Shown piece by piece: positions 27,507-36,371 of a stretch of DNA of 64,000 nucleotides. The notes beneath the pieces are model-generated. The model did no database searches, had not been told where the DNA came from, and saw nothing but the letters and a program-made list of their open reading frames with translations. The number at the start of each line of letters is the position of its first letter. Position 1 is the first letter of the stretch. This DNA comes from Phycisphaerales bacterium (GTDB lineage Bacteria; Planctomycetota; Phycisphaerae; Phycisphaerales; UBA1924): assembly GCA_029260395.1 (NCBI GenBank), contig JAJDDJ010000001.1, positions 558,001 through 622,000 of the forward strand, read 5' to 3'. The position numbers and the translations under genes are program-made.

Positions 27507-28556
27507 TCACTTTCCCTCGTCGCGCCGACCTCGTTTCCTTGCGACCGCTGCTTTCTGCACACTCACTCGTTTGCGTTCGCGTTCGCGCCGTTGAGCCAGC
27601 GTCGCGGCGTTGCGGGCCTGTTCCGATTGGAGCTTCTGATAGCTGGCGTATCGACGTTCGTCGAGCTCGCCCGATTCGATCGCGGCACGCACAGCGCACC
27701 CCGGCTCCCCGTCGTGCTTGCAATCGCTGAACCTGCACTCTTCTATGATGCTCACAACGTCTTCGAAGAGGTCCGACACGCCCTCTTCGCCCCCGGGCAG
27801 TTGAAGCTCTCTCACGCCCGGGTTGTCCACAAGCACGCCGCCCGTCGGGAGCATGTGCAGCGATCGTGACGTTGTGGTGTGCCGTCCCTTGCCGTCATCC
27901 TCACGGATTGCGCCGGTCGCGAGGCCGTTGGCGCCGAGCGTGTTGGCCAGCGTTGACTTGCCGACCCCCGAAGAGCCGAGCAACGCCACCGACTGCCCGG
28001 GCCCGCACCACTCGCTCAAGCCGCTCACCTGTTCCGCGCTGCGTGCATCCACCATGACCACAATGAGTCCGGGATGAAGCATCTGGGACTTTTGAACCAG
28101 TGAATGCGGATCGTCGCAGAGGTCGGCTTTGGTCAGCACGACCACGGGAGTCACGCCCGCCTGCAGGGCCATCGCCAAGTACCGCTCGATGCGAGACAGG
28201 TTGAAGTCCTCGTTGCACGAACTCACAATGAAGACCGTATCAACGTTGGCCACGAGCATCTGCGACTTGGCTTCCTCCCCGGCGGCCTTGCGCGACAACA
28301 GCGACTTGCGTTCGAGGATTTGGATCGCGCGGTGGTCGTCGGCCCTGAGGACGAGCCAGTCCCCCACGGTTACTTTGCCAGCGGCCTCGGCGTTCTGCAC
28401 CGGGACGCGGAACTCGCCGGCCTCGCCGTGCACCGCCACCTGCGAGCCGTGGTGCGCTGACACCCGGGCGACCACTACCGACTCCGGTTCCATGGCATCG
28501 AGTTGCCGCTCGAAGAACGGGTTCCATCCGATGGCTTGCAGCGTGGAGTTGGTCAA
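27507..28556 (-). CDS. rsgA: Ribosome small subunit-dependent GTPase A (RsgA)
   Basis: RsgA is a circularly permuted GTPase that proofreads late 30S assembly. The 349 residues have an OB-fold (about 25-90), then the permuted motifs: LTKAD (G4) before GSSGVGKST (G1) and DNPGVREL (G3). The C-terminal zinc motif is CRFSDCKHDGEPGC (Cys, Cys, His, Cys). A basic C-terminal extension (RRERERKRVSVQKAAVARKRGRR) is present, probably RNA-binding. It lies between the ABC-F gene and a GlcG-like gene on the same strand, without overlap. Confidence 0.95.
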   Translation of the reverse strand: MTNSTLQAIGWNPFFERQLDAMEPESVVVARVSAHHGSQVAVHGEAGEFRVPVQNAEAAGKVTVGDWLVLRADDHRAIQILERKSLLSRKAAGEEAKSQMLVANVDTVFIVSSCNEDFNLSRIERYLAMALQAGVTPVVVLTKADLCDDPHSLVQKSQMLHPGLIVVMVDARSAEQVSGLSEWCGPGQSVALLGSSGVGKSTLANTLGANGLATGAIREDDGKGRHTTTSRSLHMLPTGGVLVDNPGVRELQLPGGEEGVSDLFEDVVSIIEECRFSDCKHDGEPGCAVRAAIESGELDERRYASYQKLQSEQARNAATLAQRRERERKRVSVQKAAVARKRGRRDEGK

Positions 28557-28642
28557 TTCGTCGTCACCGTAGCTCCCGTGCAGCCTGCCGCGCTGAGTGA
28601 TCGGCCCCTGCTGCGGTCAGAGCACCTCGATGATAAACAATC

Positions 28643-28672
28643 GGGGCTGGGGGAGGGGAGCGTGCGGGGGGG
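28643..28672 (+). other. Guanine-rich tract, possible G-quadruplex
   Basis: Four G-runs (4, 5, 4 and 7 G) separated by short spacers occur in 30 bases on the plus strand, between rsgA and the GlcG-like gene, both of which are on the minus strand. The runs fit the usual quadruplex pattern of at least three Gs with loops of one to seven bases. Function is not shown by the sequence. Confidence 0.5.
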
Positions 28673-28746
28673 CAGGCCCCGCGGCCACGCATCCTGACGA
28701 GACCAGGCCATCGAAAAGCCGTGAACAGCGAACGACGTTCGCCGCC

Positions 28747-29163
28747 TCAGGAGACCGCGTCGGCACCCGCTTTGGCAACGGCGTGGTCGTTCTCGACCGA
28801 TGAGCCAGACACACCAATCGCCCCGACGACCTCGCCACCAAGTTTGATCGGGATGCCACCGGGGAAGCTGATGAGTCCGCCGTTGGAGTGCTCAATGTTG
28901 TAGAGCGGGCCTCCGGGCTGCGAGAGTTTGCCGATCTCGCCGGTTGGCATGTCGAACAGGCGTGCGGTGCGGGCTTTCTTGATCGCGATGTCGATCGAAC
29001 CAAGCCAAGCGCCGTCCATGCGGAAGAAAGTCTTGAGATGCCCGCCCGCATCGACAACCGCGATGTTCATCTTTGTGTCGATGGCCTTGGCCTGGTCGAG
29101 CGCCGCGTGGACCGCGTCGTGCGCCTGATCGAGGCTTAGGTCACTGGCATTGAGCGTGCTCAT
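28747..29163 (-). CDS. GlcG/HbpS-like (DUF336) protein
   Basis: The 138-residue protein matches the GlcG/HbpS family: [19 protein letters not shown] at the start, [21 protein letters not shown] in the middle, and [20 protein letters not shown] near the end. HbpS binds haem and other members occur in glycolate or diol operons; none of those partners is present here, so the role is unknown. ATG 29163 has GGAGATTCACACC upstream. There is no signal peptide, so it is probably cytoplasmic, unlike extracellular HbpS. Confidence 0.9.
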   Translation of the reverse strand: MSTLNASDLSLDQAHDAVHAALDQAKAIDTKMNIAVVDAGGHLKTFFRMDGAWLGSIDIAIKKARTARLFDMPTGEIGKLSQPGGPLYNIEHSNGGLISFPGGIPIKLGGEVVGAIGVSGSSVENDHAVAKAGADAVS

Positions 29164-29278
29164 GGTGTGAATCTCCTGCCCGTACAACGTGTAGCAAAGC
29201 AGAGCCCAAGTATCGGCCGCTCGCGTGTAGCGGATTCTTCAGAACGTGTGACCCATGGCCGGCTCGGTCAGCACAACA

Positions 29279-31588
29279 TCAAGGTCCGAGTTCGACCAGC
29301 GTCGATTCGTAGACGTACCGCCGGGCCTCGCGTTCGACATCATCTCGGCTGATCGGGCTGGTTGCATCGAACCGCACGAACAACCGGTCTGGCAGTGCAC
29401 GAACGGAGGAAACCGTGTCGCCCTGGTCGACCATCCATCTGCGGAGCTCGCGCCCGATCGCGTTGGGATTGGACGAGGCCTCGACCTGCACGCGTCGGCC
29501 GGCTTTTTGCACACGCTGGATGAGCTTCTGCCGCTCGCCCTCGTTGAGCAGCACGCCGCTGATGCGGACGCTGTTGAGCTCGGGGACTTCTTCCACTCGC
29601 AAGCCGGCGAGGCCGGCGTAAGCCTCAACGACTTCCCGCAGCTCCGACAACGGCAGGATGAGCAGCTGCGCCTCGCTGAGCTGGCGCATGTCCTTGGCTG
29701 ACGTCGCATCCGCATTTTCCACCTGACCCACACGCAAGAGCTGCTCTTGAAAGCGGTTCTGGGTAAGGCGGGTAACCTCGAACTGGTGCTCTTCCTCGAC
29801 GAAACCCGGGGCGCGGATCAGCACGATGTGCCTGCCCAGCGGCAGCAGTTGCTCGGCGGAACCCGAGCTGTCAAGGCGGATCTGCACCCGCTCGGCCGTA
29901 TCGGCCAGAATGATCTCGACTTCCGCGTTAGGCGGCGAGACCTTGAACCGGGCCGGGAGAGAGGAAGATCGCAGCGGGATCTCCAGCACATGCGACGCGT
30001 TCGAGCCCGAGTCGCCGGTTTCCACAAACCGCTCGTATCGCTCGTGGGTCACCTCGACCTTGACCGGGCCGTAGGCCACGAGCACGTTAAACCGCCCGTT
30101 GCCGTCGGTCGTGCCAATCCCGAACTCCTCGCCGGAAGTTGGGCTGGTCACGCGGATGCGCGCATCTGGCACCGGAGGAACGGTCTGGAAGGTGAGGTCG
30201 ACGTTGACCGGGGGCAGCCGCTCGATCTTGAACCGCTTCTCCGCAGCCACCTTGCCCGCGCCATTGATCAGCGCGAGCTGGATTTCAAGCTCTCCCACCT
30301 TGGCGACCGCCACGTCTTCGACAAAGCCGCCGGTGCTCGGGTCGATGTTGAGCCTGATGGGCTCGCCGGTGGCCGTGCGCATCTCTGCGGACCACCCCTG
30401 CGGGAGGCCGACGACCCGCCCTTCCACGCTCACCAGCCCGGTGTTGCCCTGTTGGCCGGCGGGCACCTTGATCTCGTACGGGCTGCCGCCGCCGCTATTG
30501 AAGAAAATGAACCCCAGCGCACCGACCGCCACCAGCAGCACTACCGCAGCCAACGCGAGGATCATCGGCGACACGCCGGATTTCTTGGCTTCGGCCTCGT
30601 CGGCGTGCGCGCTCATGTTGGAGCCGCTGTTCGTGTTCCACGTGTTGGCCGGCGCCGCCGTTGCGGGCTTGACGACCGAGGGCGCAGCGCTCTTCTTGCT
30701 CGGTGCGCCTGCCCCACCGCCGCCACCTGTGAGTGAGGCAAGCACTTCTTCTGCGGTGCCGGCGCGCTGGTCGGGCTGCTTGGTCATCATCCAAGCGATC
30801 GCATCGGAGAGATCCTGCGGGAACCCGGGTAGCAGCTGGCTCAGGGGCTTGGCGGTCTGCTCCATCGAGCAGTGCCAGAACATCCACTTGGGCCACCGAT
30901 CGGGGCTCGAATCGTCCCACTTGGCCAGATCATCGAAGTAGATCGACGGGAACTCTGGGCGGTACTTATCCTCGCCCAGCGCGAGGTGATACAGCGTCAT
31001 GCCCAACGAGTACAGATCGGTCGAGGGCATCGCGGCCCCGAGCTGGCGGTCGAGCAGCTCGGGCGCTGCGTATTGCACGGTGAGCAGGTTGAGCGTGCTG
31101 GCCTCGTCGCGAGCAGAGGCCAACCCGAAATCGATCAACTTCCACGAACCCGAGGGCGTGCAGAGAAGGTGCGCGGGCTTCACATCGCGGTGCAGCACCG
31201 ACGGGTTGTTGTTGTGGATTGCCGAGAGCCCATGCAGAGCATCGGATGCGACCCGCCGAACAAACTTGGGGTCGGCCGGGCCGGCGGTAATGCGGGTCTT
31301 GAGGCTCTCGCCCAGGCGTTCCATTGCGAGCCACGGGCCGACCTCGTCGTCGATGCCGAAGTCGAGCATCTGCACGACATTCGGGCTCGAACCGAGCTTG
31401 ACGAGAATCTCGGCCTCTTTGCGGATCTCGTCGCGTTCCGCCGAGCTCTCGCCCACGATGCGCAGCACCTTGATGACCGCGTCTCGCGTGAGCCCCTGGC
31501 CGATCTCCTCGGTGGCGCTGTAGACACGTGCGTTGGGCGTCGAGCCCACGGGCTCGCCAAGCTGAAACTTACCGATGCGGGTCTTCAT
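29279..31588 (-). CDS. Ser/Thr protein kinase-like protein with TM helix and large C-terminal region
   Basis: The protein has about 769 residues from ATG 31588. The kinase-like domain is about 8-287: Lys40 in AVIKVLR, HRD at 133-135, DFG at 153-155 and AAPELL. The glycine loop reads VGSTPNARVY (not GxGxxG), and the metal-binding Asn after HRDVKPA is His140, so activity is doubtful. A Gly/Ala/Pro linker leads to one TM helix (about 341-364). The rest, about 400 residues, holds Ig-like or carboxypeptidase-regulatory-like beta domains and a C-terminal region with BON-like repeats (VRISGVLLNEGERQKLIQRV). It is the last gene of the Tad-FHA cluster, 92 bases after the FHA gene. Confidence 0.85.
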   Translation of the reverse strand: MKTRIGKFQLGEPVGSTPNARVYSATEEIGQGLTRDAVIKVLRIVGESSAERDEIRKEAEILVKLGSSPNVVQMLDFGIDDEVGPWLAMERLGESLKTRITAGPADPKFVRRVASDALHGLSAIHNNNPSVLHRDVKPAHLLCTPSGSWKLIDFGLASARDEASTLNLLTVQYAAPELLDRQLGAAMPSTDLYSLGMTLYHLALGEDKYRPEFPSIYFDDLAKWDDSSPDRWPKWMFWHCSMEQTAKPLSQLLPGFPQDLSDAIAWMMTKQPDQRAGTAEEVLASLTGGGGGAGAPSKKSAAPSVVKPATAAPANTWNTNSGSNMSAHADEAEAKKSGVSPMILALAAVVLLVAVGALGFIFFNSGGGSPYEIKVPAGQQGNTGLVSVEGRVVGLPQGWSAEMRTATGEPIRLNIDPSTGGFVEDVAVAKVGELEIQLALINGAGKVAAEKRFKIERLPPVNVDLTFQTVPPVPDARIRVTSPTSGEEFGIGTTDGNGRFNVLVAYGPVKVEVTHERYERFVETGDSGSNASHVLEIPLRSSSLPARFKVSPPNAEVEIILADTAERVQIRLDSSGSAEQLLPLGRHIVLIRAPGFVEEEHQFEVTRLTQNRFQEQLLRVGQVENADATSAKDMRQLSEAQLLILPLSELREVVEAYAGLAGLRVEEVPELNSVRISGVLLNEGERQKLIQRVQKAGRRVQVEASSNPNAIGRELRRWMVDQGDTVSSVRALPDRLFVRFDATSPISRDDVEREARRYVYESTLVELGP

Positions 31589-31680
31589 GCCTGTCTGGTT
31601 CCTCTCACGGGCATATGGCCCCGTGTTGTGTTCGTGAAGCGTAAGCCCGATAGCGAGCCAGAGAACGCAGAATAGGGGCG

Positions 31681-32520
31681 TTAGATTCCGCCGAACGCCT
31701 TCGAAGTGTCCTTCTTCGGCGTGCTCAACCGGTGCCGGGTGCGCACAAACCACACCAACCCCGATGCGTGCGCCGCGTCACCCGCCCACGGCATCGTTGC
31801 GGGGTCCTCTGAATCGATCGTCCCGAGATACACGCCGAGCTCCCGTCCAGTGCCCGACGCTGCAGCCGCGAAGCTCTTGTCCTTGGCCACCGGGTCCTGG
31901 AGGATCATCATGTCCTTGACGAGCTGGCCATAGGCCTTGTGGGCCGTGGCCTGCTCACCGAGAGACTCATACCGCCATGCGGATTCAAAGGCCGCACCAA
32001 GCTCCGGCGGCACCCGCTTTTCTTCGGTCCACTCGGCGATCTTTCGCTCCAGCCGGAAATACGTGCCGCCCCAGTCCGCACTTTGTTCGGCTGCCGTGAC
32101 CGGAGCGAACTTTTCTTTGAGCATCACGTTCCACAGCAAGGTGGCCGCGAAGCCAGCGCCGATTACCACCACCGCGATCAACGCGAGCACCGTGATCATG
32201 CTCCCGCCGCCCGAGGTCGAGGTCTGATCCGAGCCGACCGTCAGCACCGCGTTGGGCGCGAGCTCGACCCGGTCGCCCGGGACCACCCGCGTGCGATCGG
32301 TCAGCGGCCGGCCGTTGACCTTGGTGCCCAGGGCCGAGAGGTTCTCGCAGTAAAGCCGGTTGTCCTCGACGACCAGCACCGCGTGCTCCCACGCGACCGC
32401 CTCGTCGTCCAGACGGATGTTCGAGTCCTCGCTTCGACCAACCGAGCAACGCTGACCGTCTTCGACCGCGTACACGGTCCCGGCATCGGCGCCGAACACA
32501 ATCGTGAGGTGATAGGCCAT
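31681..32520 (-). CDS. FHA-domain membrane protein
   Basis: The protein has 279 residues. The N-terminal FHA domain (about 20-95) keeps the phosphothreonine-binding residues: Gly28-Arg29-Ser30 in VGRSED, Trp-Glu-His46 and Asn69-Gly70 in KVNGRP. A single TM helix follows at about 108-131. The C-terminal 150 residues are helical and without known domain, probably on the other side of the membrane. It sits between the tadC-like gene and the kinase-like gene, so it could be the phospho-reader of that kinase or of another. That link is inference. Confidence 0.85.
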   Translation of the reverse strand: MAYHLTIVFGADAGTVYAVEDGQRCSVGRSEDSNIRLDDEAVAWEHAVLVVEDNRLYCENLSALGTKVNGRPLTDRTRVVPGDRVELAPNAVLTVGSDQTSTSGGGSMITVLALIAVVVIGAGFAATLLWNVMLKEKFAPVTAAEQSADWGGTYFRLERKIAEWTEEKRVPPELGAAFESAWRYESLGEQATAHKAYGQLVKDMMILQDPVAKDKSFAAAASGTGRELGVYLGTIDSEDPATMPWAGDAAHASGLVWFVRTRHRLSTPKKDTSKAFGGI

Positions 32521-32548
32521 CGGACCCTCTGAGCAGGCAGCCGCCGGG

Positions 32549-33532
32549 TTACATCCCGCCGATGCCCTGCTGACTGAATTTTACTATGAACGTCGAGAAC
32601 ATCAACAACAGAATACCTACCAGCGCCAGCACCGACGGTGCCAGCACGTTGACCTTTGCCTTGCCCGCGATGTCCGCCGCGTCCTGCTTGCGACGCACCC
32701 GGATCCGCTCACCCATCCGCTCCAGCGTGTCGCTGATGCCCCGGCCGAGTTCCTCGGACTGGATGATTTCGTCCACAAAGTTGCGCACCACGGGCAGCGG
32801 GGTCCGCTCGGCCATGTTCTGGAACGCCTGCTTGCGCGGCGTGCCCGCGTTGATCTCGCGGAGCGTCACCGTGAACTCCTGGCCGATCGGGTGGTACTGG
32901 TAGTCCGCGGCCACACGCTCCATCGCCATCCCAAACGAGGCACCGGCCCGCATCGTCAGCACGAGCAGGTCGACCACGTACGGCATGCTCCGCCCGACCT
33001 TGTGCAGCCGGCCCTTGGCGATGCCCGTGAGCGATGCGCCGAACAGGTAGAACCCGGCCATTAGCCCGACCACTCCAGCGACCGTGCCTTTGATACCCAG
33101 CAGCAAGAACCCGATTCCCGAGAACGCGAGCGCTATCACCAACGACGCGCCGATCGCCGCCGCAAACAGGTCGTCTTCATCGAGCCCGCCGGGCCAGCCC
33201 GCGTCCGACGCACGCTCGCCCCAGTCCCGCTTGAGCGAGTCGATGGGGATCGCCCCGAGCGGCTTGAAGAACGGGAGCACCGTCATGCCCAGGTTGAACA
33301 CCAGCGAATCGGTCATCCCCTTGTTGACCTTGGCCATCTCTCGGCGGGCCTCGGTCAGGTGCTTGCGCGCGCCGCCCACATCGACCCGCATCGATGAGCC
33401 AACCGCGTACACCAAGCCCGCGATAGCCCCGCCAGCGCACACCGCAGCCAGCGCGGCGATCACGATGCCCATCGCCCCGAACGACGAAGCCGCCCCCGTT
33501 TCGACAGCAGCGAAGCCGTCAGACGTCTGCAT
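32549..33532 (-). CDS. tadC: Type II secretion system F-domain protein, TadC-like
   Basis: The protein has about 327 residues and is an inner-membrane platform protein. The GspF/TadC core has LVLTMRAGASFGMAMERVA, then a long helix with NAGTPRKQAFQNMAERTPLPVVRNFVDEIIQSEELGRGI. The C-terminal TM helix VLALVGILLLMFSTFIVKF is present, as are N-terminal membrane helices. ATG 33532 overlaps the stop of tadB by 14 bases and gives the best length. In Tad systems TadB and TadC form the base of the pilus machine with the ATPase. Confidence 0.9.
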   Translation of the reverse strand: MQTSDGFAAVETGAASSFGAMGIVIAALAAVCAGGAIAGLVYAVGSSMRVDVGGARKHLTEARREMAKVNKGMTDSLVFNLGMTVLPFFKPLGAIPIDSLKRDWGERASDAGWPGGLDEDDLFAAAIGASLVIALAFSGIGFLLLGIKGTVAGVVGLMAGFYLFGASLTGIAKGRLHKVGRSMPYVVDLLVLTMRAGASFGMAMERVAADYQYHPIGQEFTVTLREINAGTPRKQAFQNMAERTPLPVVRNFVDEIIQSEELGRGISDTLERMGERIRVRRKQDAADIAGKAKVNVLAPSVLALVGILLLMFSTFIVKFSQQGIGGM

Positions 33533-34397
33533 TGATGATGCTCCGTGCCCAGAGGAACCCGACCATGTAAAACCCAATCGAGGTCATCATCAAGCCGCGA
33601 CCGAGCGGCTCGGTGAACAGCATCAGCGTGCCCTCGTAGTTGATCGCCAGCATCAGCAGCAACATCGGCACCGGCGCGATGCCCAGGAACAGCAGGTTCT
33701 GCCGGCCCTCGGCCGTGGACGTGTACACCTCGTGCTGCATCTCTGCGATGGCTTCGAGCGACTGCGCCAGCCGATCCATCGTCTCCACCACATTGCCGCC
33801 CATCGTCTGGTTGACCGCGATGGTGGTCGCGAAGATGTTGAAGTTGGGCAGCTTGAGCCGTCCTTTGGCCTCAGTGATCGCGGTGAGCACATCCGAACCC
33901 GCACGCCACTGGTTGGCCATGATGCGGTACTCGGTGCGGATGGGCTCTTCGGCCCGCTCGGCGAGCCGCTCGATTGACTGCACCAGCGTTAGGCCAGACG
34001 CCACGCTGTTGGACATCGCCATGATCGTGAGCGGGAGCTGCTCGTCGATCTTGCGGATCCGCTTGTTCCACGCGTTGTTGATCAGCCAGCCCGGGACCAG
34101 CAGCGTAAGCGTCCAAAGCGCCAGCGCGATGAACTTGTTGTCGATCGCGATCAGCACGACGAACAACGCGAGCACCACGCCCGCATAGATCAGCCCCATC
34201 TGCAGCTTCACATTGCCCGGGTCGGGGCTAAAACGCTGTTTCTGCGTCGAGAGCCACGAGACGTGCGACTCCCACATGCGTTGCAGGACGCCAGCGAACG
34301 CGAGCAGCATCGCGATGAACGCGACCCCGCCGAGGATCGACACGCTCAGCGCCAGCGTCCGTTCGTCCATTCCGAAGATCGTTGCTGCGAGCGTCAC
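33519..34397 (-). CDS. tadB: Type II secretion system F-domain protein, TadB-like
   Basis: The protein has about 292 residues. It starts at GTG 34397, which forms a GTGA overlap with the tadA stop and has an excellent GAAGGAG site. The longer frame upstream is a shadow of tadA. Membrane helices are at the N terminus (ALSVSILGGVAFIAMLLAF, MGLIYAGVVLALFVVLIAI) and C terminus. The family core is QLPLTIMAMSNSVASGLTLVQSIERLAE and NFNIFATTIAVNQTMGGNVVETMDRLA. It forms a translational chain with tadA and tadC. Confidence 0.92.
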   Translation of the reverse strand: MTLAATIFGMDERTLALSVSILGGVAFIAMLLAFAGVLQRMWESHVSWLSTQKQRFSPDPGNVKLQMGLIYAGVVLALFVVLIAIDNKFIALALWTLTLLVPGWLINNAWNKRIRKIDEQLPLTIMAMSNSVASGLTLVQSIERLAERAEEPIRTEYRIMANQWRAGSDVLTAITEAKGRLKLPNFNIFATTIAVNQTMGGNVVETMDRLAQSLEAIAEMQHEVYTSTAEGRQNLLFLGIAPVPMLLLMLAINYEGTLMLFTEPLGRGLMMTSIGFYMVGFLWARSIINADV

Positions 34398-36271
34398 GCT
34401 GCGTCTCCTTCGCTGCCCGCGAACCACGCGTCCACATCGAGCAGGCCCCGCTCGACCGCGTCGCCCAGGAAGCTCGGCATGTACCCGGTCGCGGTCAGCA
34501 CCGCCTGTTCGCCCTCGCCCACCTTGCGGAAGATGTCTCGCGTCTCGACCTCGCCCGTGTGCGGGTTGAGCCCGATGACCTCGGTGATCTGGAGCGTCAT
34601 GCGCCGGCCGTTCTTGAGTCGGCCGACGAACACGATGATGTCCACCGCCTGACCGATCTGCCGACGAACCGCAGCCAGAGGCAGGTCCGCGGCCATCAGC
34701 ACCATCGTCTCGATTCGGCTGATCGCGTCCTGCGCGCTGTTCGAGTGGATCGTCGTCATCGAACCGTCGTGGCCTGTGTTCATCGCCTGAAGCATGTCGA
34801 ACGCTTCTTCGCCGCGACACTCGCCCACAACGATGCGGTCGGGACGCATACGAAGCGAGTTCTTCACGAGATCGCGGATCGTGTAGGCGCCCTTGCCCTC
34901 GACGTTCGCGGGCTTGGTCTCCAGGCTCACCACGTGCTCCTGCTGGAGCTGCAGCTCGGCCGCGTCCTCGATGGTCACGATGCGATCGTCGTGCGGGATC
35001 ATCGCACTAAGGCAGTTGAGCATGGTCGTCTTGCCCGAGCCCGTGCCGCCCGCGACGACCACGTTCTTGGGCATCTTGACGCCCGCATCGAGGAGCATCG
35101 CTGCGCCCGAGGGCAGCGAGCCCCACTTGACCAGGTCGCCGATCGTCACGCGGTGCGCGGGGAACCGCCGAATGGTCAGGCAGGGGCCTTTGAGCGCGAT
35201 CGGGGGGATCACCGCGTTGACGCGGGACCCGTCCTTGAGCCGCGCATCCACCAACGGCGAAGATCGGTCGATGCGCCGGCCAAGCGGAGCCACGATCCGT
35301 TCGATCACATTCAGCAGCGCCTCGTCGCCCAAGAACTTGCTGTCGGACTCGACCACTTGCCCGCCGCGCTCGACGTACACGAGATCGGGGCTGACGATCA
35401 TGATCTCAGAGATATTCGGCGTATCGAGCAGGTCCTGCAGCGGACCCAGCCCGAAGATCATGTCGTTGAGCACCTTCTTGAGGAACCGCGACACGACGTA
35501 CACCTGTACGTTCTCAGGCAGTTCGTTGACCATTGTGGTCATCAGCGCGTTGTACCGCTGGTCAACGATGTCCATGTCATCGGCCACAGACTTCTTCTCA
35601 AGCTTGAGCGCGAGCGTGCGCACGATGCGGTCCACCGCCTGCTCGGCCGCGGTTTCCAAGGCTGTGTTCTCGCCCGGCATCGCGTTGACCGGCTTCTCCG
35701 CCTTGGTCTCCCCGCCAAGCCTGAGCACCAGCCGCCGGCGCAGGTCCATCGACAGGAGCCGGTTGCGTACGTCTCGATCTTCGAGCACGCGGCTCTTGTA
35801 TTCGCCCTTGAGGAGCTCATCGATGATCGCGTTGATCTGTTCGAGCGTCTTGGAGCTGTGCTCCAAGCCCGACGACGAAGCCCTGCGCAAGTCGAGTTGA
35901 CGGATCACCGCGGTGTGCAGGTCCTGCTGAACCGCGTTGACGTCCTCGGCGGCGCTCGATCGGGCGACCTCCTCGGCCCCGACCTCGAACACCAGCACGT
36001 ACTGTGCGATGTGGATCTCGGCCTTGTCGGTCAGCGGCGCCGTCGCGCCGCCCTGGACCCATTCAGAGCCCACCCGCAGCGGTCTGGCGTCGGCGGACAC
36101 GCTGATCGACCAGCCTGCTTTCGCGCGGTCCACCTGCGCGTGGACCTTCGAGACCATCGCCGAATCCAGCGTGACCTCGCACGCGGCGTCCCGCCCGATC
36201 CTGAACCCCGCTTGGCCCTCGTAGGGCACGGATCGCGTGTTCTTCAATGTGTCCTGCACCACGACGCGCAT
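34394..36271 (-). CDS. tadA: TadA/CpaF-type secretion ATPase with N-terminal FHA domain
   Basis: The protein has 625 residues. The C-terminal secretion ATPase has Walker A GGTGSGKTT (about 405-413), the Asp box TIEDAAELQL, Walker B region IVVGECRGEEAFDMLQAMNTG and HSNS. The CpaF-type N-terminal region has GLGPLQDLL and EIMIVSPDLVYVER. Residues 3-97 form an FHA domain with GRDAACEV (Arg27) and a SKVHAQV strand, an addition not found in ordinary TadA. The FHA could tie the motor to phosphothreonine signals. It is followed by tadB with a 4-base overlap. Confidence 0.94.
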   Translation of the reverse strand: MRVVVQDTLKNTRSVPYEGQAGFRIGRDAACEVTLDSAMVSKVHAQVDRAKAGWSISVSADARPLRVGSEWVQGGATAPLTDKAEIHIAQYVLVFEVGAEEVARSSAAEDVNAVQQDLHTAVIRQLDLRRASSSGLEHSSKTLEQINAIIDELLKGEYKSRVLEDRDVRNRLLSMDLRRRLVLRLGGETKAEKPVNAMPGENTALETAAEQAVDRIVRTLALKLEKKSVADDMDIVDQRYNALMTTMVNELPENVQVYVVSRFLKKVLNDMIFGLGPLQDLLDTPNISEIMIVSPDLVYVERGGQVVESDSKFLGDEALLNVIERIVAPLGRRIDRSSPLVDARLKDGSRVNAVIPPIALKGPCLTIRRFPAHRVTIGDLVKWGSLPSGAAMLLDAGVKMPKNVVVAGGTGSGKTTMLNCLSAMIPHDDRIVTIEDAAELQLQQEHVVSLETKPANVEGKGAYTIRDLVKNSLRMRPDRIVVGECRGEEAFDMLQAMNTGHDGSMTTIHSNSAQDAISRIETMVLMAADLPLAAVRRQIGQAVDIIVFVGRLKNGRRMTLQITEVIGLNPHTGEVETRDIFRKVGEGEQAVLTATGYMPSFLGDAVERGLLDVDAWFAGSEGDAA

Positions 36272-36371
36272 GTTGAGCTTCCAGTGTTCTGCCGGTCTCG
36301 CCCGGCCCTACGCCGACTGCATCGGGCCAAGACCGATCGGCCCAGCCCACCGATCAACGCGCTACGCCCGT

